From NCBI GenBank assembly GCA_029237735.1, contig JAQZBU010000001.1, positions 62,001-126,000 of the forward strand: DNA of 64,000 bases. Reading direction: 5' to 3'. Below the pieces are notes generated by a model, which ran no database searches, was not told the DNA's origin, and saw only the letters and a list, made by a program, of their open reading frames with translations. This document shows positions 49,986-56,954 of this stretch, piece by piece. This DNA comes from Ramlibacter sp. GTDB taxonomy: Bacteria; Pseudomonadota; Gammaproteobacteria; Burkholderiales; Burkholderiaceae_C. Numbering within the stretch: position 1 is the stretch's first letter; the number at the start of each line of letters is the position of its first letter. Both the position numbers and the translations under genes were made by a program.

Positions 49986-50706
49986 CTACCAGTCCTCGGC
50001 ACTCATCTGCTCGAACTGGCGCGTTGCGGCAAGGACGCGCTCCTGGTGGTCGATCAGCGGCCGCGTGCGCGGCGGCGCTTCGCACCACCACCGCTGCACG
50101 TCGGCGATCGAATGCTTCCTTCCTTTCTTGCGGTATTGGATGCCCTCGATGAGGGCGCCGGACCGTCCGCGGCAGGTCACCAGGCGCGCGTGCTCCAGCC
50201 AGGGCAACAGGTCCTTGCCGTCTTCGCGCAGCAGCCTGGCGCGGCACTGGTCGCGGCGCCGGTTCGCCGGCGCAAGCCTCGTCGTGGTGCGATGAGCCGT
50301 CGAGCTCGCGGTCGACCAGGGCGAGCAGCTCGTCGGGCACGTCGACTTCTGCGCCCAGCTTCGAGGCGACGCGGCAGCGCAAGGCGGCGATGAGAGGAGT
50401 GGGACCGTAATAGAAGCCGTTGGGCCAGTCCAGAGAGGCCCTGCACTTGTTTTCCGGCTTGCCGCTCGGGCCGCGTATGAGGTGCAGTCCTTCATCCATC
50501 ATCCGATCGATGACCGTCCCGCCCTGAGACCAGTCGAGGTCTGGGCGAAATGAGGCCCGATGCACACGCTGTCCGTGCGGCGTGCCGCTTGGGTGTAGCC
50601 AGTCACCCTGTTCGGCCGAGTCCGTCCAGTAACAGGTCCAGCCCTCCGCGATGGCCGCCATGTACGCGAGCACCGGCCCGGAGAGTTCACTAGTCTTCAT
50701 TTGCAT
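49986..50706 (-). pseudogene. NinX/DUF2591-like copy 1 fused out of frame to a second coding segment
   Basis: From the ATG at 50706, about 150 residues match the NinX/DUF2591 pattern: K-T-S-E-L-S-G near the start, P-D-L-D-W-S-Q-G-G, then G-P-T-P-L-I-A-A-L-R-C-R-V-A-S-K-L-G-A-E-V-D-V-P-D-E-L. The match ends in a P-A-P-R-P end-like stretch near 50250 with no stop. Coding bias then moves to another frame that reads L-P-W-L-E-H-A-R and ends M-S-A-E-D-W at 49986, without its own start codon. A deletion probably joined two genes here. The function of the family is unknown; NinX is a phage-lambda-type protein. Confidence 0.65.
50326..50361. repeat. 36-bp segment identical to 50803-50838
   Basis: The stretch from CAGCTCGTCGGGCACG to GCGCCCAGCTT is identical in DUF2591-like copies 1 and 2, encoding the conserved E-V-D-V-P-D-E-L region. 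Identity at nucleotide level suggests recent duplication or gene conversion. Confidence 0.75.
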
Positions 50707-50721
50707 ATTGAAGTTCTCCCG

Positions 50722-51171
50722 TTAGCCGCGCGGCTGGCAATGAACAGCGATCGCCTCATCGGCGTCGTGGCGGACGCGGGCCCTTTCGTCGGCGGTGTTG
50801 AACAGCTCGTCGGGCACGTCGACTTCTGCGCCCAGCTTGAACGTCACCCAACAACGCATGGCAGCAATCAATACCGTCTCCCCGATAGCGCTCAAGAACT
50901 GATCGCCGTTGGACCGAAAGACCTGAACCCGACCACTGAACGTGGCTTCCTGTATGGCAAAGCCCTGCGCGATCATCGTGTCCAAGATCGGACCGCCATG
51001 ATCCCAACGTTCGCAGTAGCGCGCCTGTTGATGCAACGGGTGCCCGGATCGCAGGTCCAGGAAGCTCTTGACGTGCTCCGGGTTATTCGCGTCCCACCTA
51101 CCGTGCAACGCGACGATCACCGCCCAATCAAGGGCGGGGCCGGCCGGGAGCTCACTCGATTTGACCTTCAT
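50722..51171 (-). CDS. NinX/DUF2591-like protein, copy 2 (149 aa)
   Basis: The ATG at 51171 begins with K-V-K-S-S-E-L-P-A-G-P-A-L-D-W. The signature middle (W-D-H-G-G-P-I-L-D) and end (A-A-M-R-C-W-V-T-F-K-L-G-A-E-V-D-V-P-D-E-L) follow, then an acidic stretch and V-H-C-Q-P-R-G. It is intact and 15 bp from each neighbour. It shares a 36-bp identical segment with copy 1. The family comes mostly from phages; activity unknown. Confidence 0.75.
   Translation of the reverse strand: MKVKSSELPAGPALDWAVIVALHGRWDANNPEHVKSFLDLRSGHPLHQQARYCERWDHGGPILDTMIAQGFAIQEATFSGRVQVFRSNGDQFLSAIGETVLIAAMRCWVTFKLGAEVDVPDELFNTADERARVRHDADEAIAVHCQPRG
50803..50838. repeat. 36-bp segment identical to 50326-50361
   Basis: Second member of the identical pair described at 50326-50361, inside DUF2591-like copy 2. 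Confidence 0.75.
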
Positions 51172-51185
51172 GGGTACCCGCTTGG

Positions 51186-51575
51186 CTAGTTCCGGGGCCT
51201 AGCGCCAACGTCATGCTCCTCGTCCGCTTCAAGGCACACAACCAACTCGCTAGGCACCTTGACCTCATCGCCCTTGATGCTGATGACCCAGCAACGCATC
51301 GCCGCAACCAGGGCATTGGGCCCAAACGCGTTGAGCGGGCTCTGGCCCCGAATCGTTGCCTCGACATCGTTCCAGGGATGCGGGCGGTGGCGAATATCGA
51401 TCTTCTCGCGGTCCATGATCGGCCAGGCCAAAGCCGCGTCGCTGGAATAGCGCCCGAGGTACGACATCGGCCGATCGATGATCTGCCGCATCATCCCGGA
51501 TGCGTGCGGAACGCACGAGCACGCCAGCCAGTCGAGGATGCGGCCCTCAGCCTCACTCACCTTGATCTTCACCAC
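51186..51575 (-). CDS. NinX/DUF2591-like protein, copy 3 (129 aa)
   Basis: Starts at a GTG (51575, or the next codon, also GTG) and begins V-K-I-K-V-S-E-A-E-G-R-I-L-D-W. It keeps N-A-L-V-A-A-M-R-C-W-V and E-V-K-V-P-S-E-L, and is shorter because the loop after the W-P-I-M-D region is reduced. The tail is acidic and ends G-A-R-P-R-N. It is the most diverged of the array but still complete. Confidence 0.7.
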   Translation of the reverse strand: MVKIKVSEAEGRILDWLACSCVPHASGMMRQIIDRPMSYLGRYSSDAALAWPIMDREKIDIRHRPHPWNDVEATIRGQSPLNAFGPNALVAAMRCWVISIKGDEVKVPSELVVCLEADEEHDVGARPRN

Positions 51576-51597
51576 GTCTAAATCTCCCAGTTATGTT

Positions 51598-52149
51598 TCA
51601 GTTCCGCGGCGCAGCTTCGCCGGCACCGGATTCGTCGTCATGAGACGCATGGTCGACCTCGCGGTCGAGATGAGCGAGCAACTCGTCGGGCACGTCGACT
51701 TCTTCGCCGAGGCGAGAAGCAACCAAGCACCTCAGCTTGGCGACCAGTTCAGTCGGGCCCTCGAAACGTTGGCGCCGCGGGTGAACCTCATACGACAAGA
51801 TCCCGTAGCGCTGGCCGCCGATGTACGTGAGCTCATTCCAGCTCGCCCTCTGGCCATCGCCGAGATCTTTCATCGCGATCGCGTACCAGATGCCACTCTT
51901 TGCCTGCTTGCGCACGGCAATGCCCTCTTGTTCGCTGATCGGGCCGCCTTGAGCCCAGTTGGTGGAAGGCTTCCAGCGCAAGCCGCTCCCGCATACCTCC
52001 ACGCCGTCGACGATCTTCGAGGGCCGGAAGAAGCACTCTTCAGGCGTTCCATCTTCGTAGGCCGTGATCTGGACGTCGGTCCAACCGAGCGCTGCGGCCG
52101 CCGCCCAATCCAGAGCGTCGTCGATGAGGACTGCTGTTTTGATTTTCAC
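51598..52149 (-). CDS. NinX/DUF2591-like protein, copy 4 (183 aa)
   Basis: Homology with the other copies and an AAAGG site place the start at the GTG at 52149 (K-I-K-T-A-V-L-I-D-D-A-L-D-W). It has the longest version of the domain, with S-T-N-W-A-Q-G-G-P-I-S-E-Q-E-G-I and L-R-C-L-V-A-S-R-L-G-E-E-V-D-V-P-D-E-L. The acidic end reads G-E-A-A-P-R-N. This copy is closest to the phage NinX form, so it may be the parent of the array. Confidence 0.75.
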   Translation of the reverse strand: MKIKTAVLIDDALDWAAAAALGWTDVQITAYEDGTPEECFFRPSKIVDGVEVCGSGLRWKPSTNWAQGGPISEQEGIAVRKQAKSGIWYAIAMKDLGDGQRASWNELTYIGGQRYGILSYEVHPRRQRFEGPTELVAKLRCLVASRLGEEVDVPDELLAHLDREVDHASHDDESGAGEAAPRN

Positions 52150-52162
52150 AGGGGCCTTTGAA

Positions 52163-52591
52163 CTAGCCGCGGGGCACCGGATCATCGGTGCCTGGCTCTT
52201 CGATCGGCGTGATGCGCCGTCGCGTCATGCGGGCGTAGATCTCGCTCGCGGGGCTGGTCGCAGCGGAAGGGGCTGATGACGACGAGGGAACGGCAAGCGC
52301 AGCACGCGCCGCCAAGCGCTCGAGCCACCTGACCTGGTCGTCGCTGATGTAGAGAAGTTTGCCGCCGTCTCGTCCACCGGCGACGTCATGCTGGGTAGCG
52401 CGAGAACGCAGGTCGTTCAGAAAGTCCAGTTCACGCGCATTCAGGCCCATCAAGCCAAACGCCGCATCGAGGTCGCGCTTTCTCTTCGCAAGGAGTAGAT
52501 CCTGCCGCTCATCGAACTCGCGCTGAGCGCGGTCGATGTCGGCTTGGCGCTCTGCAGGACTCCGGTTCAAGAGTTTGGTGAAATCGACCAT
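52163..52591 (-). CDS. hypothetical protein (142 aa)
   Basis: The ATG at 52591 begins a basic-acidic helical protein (residues 10-45 coiled-coil-like, R-S-P-A-E-R-Q-A-D-I-D-R-A-Q), followed by a compact segment with W-L-E-R-L-A-A-R-A and a Ser/Ala linker. It ends D-D-P-V-P-R-G. It lies between the RecD2-like operon end and the DUF2591 array. Function unknown. Confidence 0.55.
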   Translation of the reverse strand: MVDFTKLLNRSPAERQADIDRAQREFDERQDLLLAKRKRDLDAAFGLMGLNARELDFLNDLRSRATQHDVAGGRDGGKLLYISDDQVRWLERLAARAALAVPSSSSAPSAATSPASEIYARMTRRRITPIEEPGTDDPVPRG

Positions 52592-52599
52592 CGGACGCC

Positions 52600-52848
52600 C
52601 TACAAGCCCGCCGGAGCAGCGAGGCGCCCGCGCTCTTCGCGGGTGGCCCGCACGGCATCATCAAAGGCGCGCAAGGCCTCGCCGCCGGCTACGAGTTGCT
52701 CTACGCATCGAGCGATCGTCTCGCCGCGGCTGCGCGACATCGGCCGGCTGACTCGTACTGGCGCCTCGTGTGCCTGGCCAATAAGGAGCGCCAGCCCGCG
52801 GCCCAGGGACCGCGACGCGTGAATGCCGGAGTGATCGAGCTTGTTCAT
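52600..52848 (-). CDS. hypothetical small protein (82 aa)
   Basis: The ATG at 52848 overlaps the RecD2-like stop (ATGA). The protein is Arg/Ala-rich and helical, with no motif I recognise. Its tight coupling to the helicase suggests a small partner, which is only context. Confidence 0.5.
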   Translation of the reverse strand: MNKLDHSGIHASRSLGRGLALLIGQAHEAPVRVSRPMSRSRGETIARCVEQLVAGGEALRAFDDAVRATREERGRLAAPAGL

Positions 52849-55610
52849 GCGCTGCACCTCTCGCGAACGGGCTCGTCGTTTTCGTCGCTCTCCTCGCCAT
52901 CGGCTGTGAACTTGTCCACCAGCTCGACCAGCCGGCTATTGCGCGGAGGCATCGGCGTGGCAGCGACTTTGCGCAGGACGGCATCGTCTGCATGGACCTT
53001 CATCAGCTGCCGGGCCCGGGAGAGCTGGGTGCGCAGCATGACGCGATTGACGAATGATTCGTGGCCAGGCGTGACCACGGCAATGACGCGCCGGTACTCG
53101 CCACCCTGGGCCGAGTGCACGGTGATCGCGTAGGCGTGGTCGATCGAAGAATCCATCGGGTAGTGCACGTCACGGCCGTCATCGAGCTTCACGCGCACCC
53201 ACTTGGCGCCGCTGATGTTGCCCTTGCCTTTGGTGAAACCCGTGATGGTGCCGGTGTCGCCGTTGACGACACTCACCTTGCTGGAAGGCGCCGCGGCGTC
53301 CTCGCCGTCGCTGCCTTCGTCTGGATCGTTGGTTCCGCGCGGCACCTTCAGGTTTTCGCGGAAGATCACGCGATCGTTCAGGTGGAAGCGTGTTCCAGGA
53401 ATCTTTGGCGCGTTCGGATTGCACAACTCGCGCAGTCGCGCGTTCGCGTACGTCACGTTCCAATCGGGCTTTGCCGCATCGCCCTTGCGCCGGCTCATGA
53501 GCAGTGCGACCTGCGAGAAGCCGAATTCGCCCACGGCTTCCACATATTCCTGCGCGACGAGATCGAAGCCGTTCTGCGCGCTGGGCAGTCCGTGGCTGAA
53601 CTTCACGTCGTCGCGGTCGACGCAGTCGATCGTGCCCTTGTCGAGCTGCGCCAGAATTTCCAGCAGTCCGCCTGCTGCACGATGCGAGGACTTGAGGCGG
53701 TGCTTGTCGACTTGCGCCATGCGCATCAAGTCTTCCAGCACGACGCCTGGCTCGATGGAAGGCAACTGCCCCACGTCGCCCAGGACGATTGCGTGCTGGC
53801 TTTCGTTGAGGCCGGCGAGAATCGCGTCCCACAGCGAAGTGGGGGGCATGCTGCCCTCGTCGACCACCAGGATCTCGGACTCGAGTGGGTTCTCCTCATT
53901 GACCTGGAACTCGCGGCCGCCACCCTTGAACAGCGAGTGGATGGTGCTGGCAGAGCCGCCGACCTCGGACAACCGGTTGCTGAGCACCAGTGCGGCGCGG
54001 CCCGTGGGTGCGCAATAGTCGAAGCGTTCGGCTCCGAGATGCGCCGTCAGCACCTCCATGATGCTGGTCTTGCCGCAGCCCGGCCCGGCGGTGATCGTGT
54101 GCAGGCGGGTCCTCGAGGTCAAGATGCCAACCAGCGCATCGAGCTGGGATTCGTCGAGCCCCTTGGCGAGATTCGGGTTCAGGCGTTTGGCCGTTGCCTG
54201 CAGCTTCTCGCGCAGCTGCTGCGGCGAGTCCTTGGACAGCGGTTTGCAGCGATCGCTGAGCATGGTCGCCAGGCGCTTGGCCAGTGACTCTTCGATGTCC
54301 TTGAGCTCGGCCTCGTAGTAGATGTGGGTCGCCGCGGCACCGTCCCCGCCGACGCGAACCTCAGCGATGTCCTCGCTGGCCACGCCGGCCTTGATCACCT
54401 CGGCGAACGAAACCGCCGGATCCGCCCGCTTTACCGCCTCGGCCATCTGCTCGGCGGTCAGGAACATGTGGCCACCGCTGGAGCAAGCCGTCGAGATCGC
54501 GTACGCGGCCAGCGCGCCGAGGCGTTTCGGATCGTCCTTCGGGATGTTCAGGGCTCTCCCCAGTGCATCGGCCGACTTGAAACCGTACCCCAGGACGTCG
54601 CGAATCGGCGCGTAAGGATTCGTGGCCAGGCGAGCCCAGCACTTTTCCACCACGTCAGGCGAAATTCCCTTGTCACGTGCTCGCCGGTCGCCGGCCGCGA
54701 GTTGCTGGGTCATCAGCCAGCTGGCCAACGCCTTGAGCACCGGCTCTTTCATGCCCTCGTACTGGCCAACCCGAGTGGCCAGGTCGCGCTTCACGGCCTC
54801 GACCATCATTTCGCTGTGCTCGCCGTCGTACTGTCCCTTTTTGGTGACTCCGGAGAGGTCGAGCGTCCATGGCGACGTGACCAGGGTCTTGCGGATCTCC
54901 TCGAGCAACTCGGGCTCCGCACGCCCTTGCGCCGCGGCGGCCTTCAGTTGCTGGTCCAGGAACTTGTCGGCCGTGCGTTCGCCAACGCCCTTGAAGCTGC
55001 GAGCAATGAACCGGACGATCGCCTTGCGGTCGCAGTCCAGGTGCGGCTTGGCCAGGGCCGCGATGAAGCTCTCACCGTGCGGGCCAGTTCGAAATCCACC
55101 CTCGAATTCGTAACTCAGCCCATCCTTCAAGCCGCCGACGATGTCACCGGTCACCTTGACGCTTTTGCGGTCTTCCGTCCAGATGTGGGCAACGCCCCAG
55201 GTGCCGTTGAATACTTGGGTACGCTCCACCAGGCCGCGGATGGTCTCGCCCCTGGGCACGTTCGCTGCGGCAACGCCACCGGCGTCTTCGTCGACGTCGT
55301 CACCGCCGGACCTCGGAGGCGCTTCAGCATCCGCCGGCGCATACGCGCGCATGCGCTCGAACAGTGATCCGCCGGCCTTCGGGAGGCTCGAACCTGCAGC
55401 AGGCTCGGCTGACGGCGCCACCTTTGGTTGAGCGCGGCCTGTGAGTCTGGCCATCACGGACAGGGCGTCGCTTTGCCGAGTCGAGGGCTGCCCGACAGGC
55501 GGCACCTGCACGGCCGCACTTACCGGACGGCTAATGTTGCGGTTGATTCGCGCCAGACGGGCGAATATGTCCGGCTGACCAGTAGTGGCATGCGAATTGG
55601 TGTCGGGCAT
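52845..55610 (-). CDS. RecD2-like superfamily 1B DNA helicase (921 aa)
   Basis: The N-terminal 110 residues are disordered and hold repeated short F/M-A/E-R-L/M segments (near 16, 50 and 84). An OB-like region and a helix-hairpin-helix pair (F-K-G-V-G-E-R-T-A-D-K-F-L) precede the helicase core. Walker A is G-P-G-C-G-K-T-S (about 506-513), Walker B V-V-D-E-G-S-M, and motif VI lies in T-V-H-S-A-Q-G-G-E-Y. This is the RecD2/TraA-helicase arrangement. It ends in an acidic tail. It may process ends or forks during plasmid replication or establishment. A relaxase domain is not present. Confidence 0.88.
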   Translation of the reverse strand: MPDTNSHATTGQPDIFARLARINRNISRPVSAAVQVPPVGQPSTRQSDALSVMARLTGRAQPKVAPSAEPAAGSSLPKAGGSLFERMRAYAPADAEAPPRSGGDDVDEDAGGVAAANVPRGETIRGLVERTQVFNGTWGVAHIWTEDRKSVKVTGDIVGGLKDGLSYEFEGGFRTGPHGESFIAALAKPHLDCDRKAIVRFIARSFKGVGERTADKFLDQQLKAAAAQGRAEPELLEEIRKTLVTSPWTLDLSGVTKKGQYDGEHSEMMVEAVKRDLATRVGQYEGMKEPVLKALASWLMTQQLAAGDRRARDKGISPDVVEKCWARLATNPYAPIRDVLGYGFKSADALGRALNIPKDDPKRLGALAAYAISTACSSGGHMFLTAEQMAEAVKRADPAVSFAEVIKAGVASEDIAEVRVGGDGAAATHIYYEAELKDIEESLAKRLATMLSDRCKPLSKDSPQQLREKLQATAKRLNPNLAKGLDESQLDALVGILTSRTRLHTITAGPGCGKTSIMEVLTAHLGAERFDYCAPTGRAALVLSNRLSEVGGSASTIHSLFKGGGREFQVNEENPLESEILVVDEGSMPPTSLWDAILAGLNESQHAIVLGDVGQLPSIEPGVVLEDLMRMAQVDKHRLKSSHRAAGGLLEILAQLDKGTIDCVDRDDVKFSHGLPSAQNGFDLVAQEYVEAVGEFGFSQVALLMSRRKGDAAKPDWNVTYANARLRELCNPNAPKIPGTRFHLNDRVIFRENLKVPRGTNDPDEGSDGEDAAAPSSKVSVVNGDTGTITGFTKGKGNISGAKWVRVKLDDGRDVHYPMDSSIDHAYAITVHSAQGGEYRRVIAVVTPGHESFVNRVMLRTQLSRARQLMKVHADDAVLRKVAATPMPPRNSRLVELVDKFTADGEESDENDEPVRERCSA

Positions 55611-55670
55611 AGTGACTCAGTTCGGACGGTGGGTTGGATCTGGCGCGAAGGTATCGCATTTCGCAAGGAC

Positions 55671-55689
55671 CTATTTTCCGGACCGGATA
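55671..55689. promoter_or_regulatory. CTATTTTCCGG palindromic motif, copy 2
   Basis: CTATTTTCCGG-A-CCGGATA, 61 bp upstream of the RecD2-like start. It shares all 11 bases of the left part and the CCGGATA right part with the copy at 58899. Confidence 0.5.
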
Positions 55690-56064
55690 GCGCAGATGCA
55701 AACGACCGGGCACCCGCCTCGACTTCGCCACAGCCACCCCTCGATGCGCCGAACCCGGCCCAAACATGGTGGGGGCCTCTTTTTGAGCGGCCGGCTCCTT
55801 AAATACTAGGTCCCTTAAAGAGTAGGACTCCGGTGAGACCCCTTCTCCTCCCAGGCATAGATTAAGAAATTCCTGCGAGAAATAGGGTTGCCAAGGGGAA
55901 GCGGCCTGCTTTCGAATCTCGTTCCAAATCAGAACCGATTTCAGAATCCGGGCGGAAAACTGCAGGCGGTGCCCCTCGAATCCGCCGGCCGGCCCTCAAT
56001 CGAGGCGCTTTGCGGGCAGTCGCATTCCAATTTGAAACAAGAGTTGAAATCGAAGCGCATCCCC

Positions 56065-56092
56065 TTGCGCCGCCGCTGGGCTGCGGCATAAT
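56065..56092 (+). promoter_or_regulatory. promoter of the putative small RNA
   Basis: TTGCGC (56065-56070) and CATAAT (56087-56092) with 16 bp between, directed toward the hairpin terminator at 56141. Confidence 0.45.
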
Positions 56093-56098
56093 GGATCC

Positions 56099-56170
56099 CG
56101 ACGTCCAGTCCTGCCCGGTTTGTACGTCGCTTCGTCCGGGAAAGGGAGCTTCGGCTCCCTTTCTTCTTTT
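56099..56170 (+). ncRNA. putative ~70-nt small RNA
   Basis: Begins about 7 nt after a TTGCGC/CATAAT promoter and ends at a strong terminator. It includes a CCCGG...CCGGG stem-loop (56115-56140) and the terminator hairpin. It would be antisense to any transcript reading from the minus-strand gene at 56254 into the RecD2-like leader, as in plasmid antisense control RNAs. There is no similarity that I recognise; this is a structure-based prediction. Confidence 0.4.
56141..56170 (+). terminator. rho-independent terminator
   Basis: Perfect 9-bp stem AAAGGGAGC/GCTCCCTTT with a TTCG tetraloop (56150-56153), followed by CTTCTTTT on the plus strand. Confidence 0.7.
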
Positions 56171-56253
56171 CCGGGCTATGAAGAGGCGGGCCTTCCCGCG
56201 GCGCCGGCGTCCAGCAAGTGTGGTGCGGCGCGGGGACGCGGGGAATTGGCCGG

Positions 56254-56943
56254 TCAGCCGCCGCGGGGCGCCGGCGTGGGTTCTGCGGCCTGGTCGACTG
56301 CACCGCCCGTGCGAAGGCGCGCCCCACGCAACCCCAGAACCCGCTCGTGCGCCTCTGCTGCGTGCACGACACGATATGTCCAGCGGACCGTGTCCTGCCC
56401 GACGTGCTCCAGGCGCGCGCTGGCGTTGTGCCAGGCCTCATGGGCCCCGAGGCGTTCGTCGATCAACAGGGCCTGCTCCAGGAACATGGCGTGGACCGCG
56501 GCCAGGTTCGCGGCGTCGAGTACTACCAGGCCGCGTTCGGCTGCCTTGTGGAGCTCGAAGACGATAGGACGCGCGAACGCGCTCTCGGCGCGCGTCGCCT
56601 CCCACTCTTCGCGGCTGAAGGCGCTGCCCGCGGGCCGGGTCGGATCGTCCCAGGCTAGGAGTCTCGACTCGACGGCGGCCGCTTGCGGTACGGGCGGACG
56701 GGCGCTCACCTTCGCAAGGCGATCGAACACAGATTCGGCTGCCCGTGGAGCAGTACGTGGCGGGGCAGGACGCTCTTTCTTTCCGGTGACTTCGGCGTAA
56801 CTGCGTGATGGTGCAACGGGTGCGGCCTCTGCGAGCGCGAGCTCGAGCTCGTCAAGTGCAGCATCCTGCTCGGCCTGCACCATGGCCGGCGCCGCCCGCA
56901 TCCTGCGGAGGCGTTCGGTGATGGAAAGGGTCTGCTCTGTCAT
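56254..56943 (-). CDS. hypothetical protein (229 aa)
   Basis: The ATG at 56943 starts a Glu/Ala/Arg-rich protein with a disordered Pro-rich N-terminal third, carrying I-T-E-R-L and V-F-D-R-L segments similar to those in the neighbouring helicase's N-terminus. A helical core follows (about residues 130-210) with H-A-M-F-L-E-Q-A-L-L-I-D and H-E-A-W-H-N. It ends P-T-P-A-P-R-G-G. It is 11 bp after the primase-like gene's stop side on the same strand and likely belongs to the replication operon. Confidence 0.6.
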   Translation of the reverse strand: MTEQTLSITERLRRMRAAPAMVQAEQDAALDELELALAEAAPVAPSRSYAEVTGKKERPAPPRTAPRAAESVFDRLAKVSARPPVPQAAAVESRLLAWDDPTRPAGSAFSREEWEATRAESAFARPIVFELHKAAERGLVVLDAANLAAVHAMFLEQALLIDERLGAHEAWHNASARLEHVGQDTVRWTYRVVHAAEAHERVLGLRGARLRTGGAVDQAAEPTPAPRGG

Positions 56944-56954
56944 GGAAGGACGCC

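Larger units (their letters stand above)
55611..56253. other. intergenic region with shared motif and small RNA candidate (643 bp)
   Basis: The region lies between the RecD2-like start and the end of the gene at 56254. I see no convincing protein frame. It holds the palindromic motif at 55671-55689 and, on the plus strand, the promoter, small RNA and terminator listed separately. It would also contain the RecD2 promoter and leader. Confidence 0.55.

Noticed and set aside
48796-50295. Plus-strand 499-aa frame over the IS and beyond
   Set aside because: It spans an insertion boundary and two genes on the other strand, so it cannot be an ancestral gene.
53061-54287. Plus-strand 408-aa frame
   Set aside because: Antisense to the RecD2-like helicase core.
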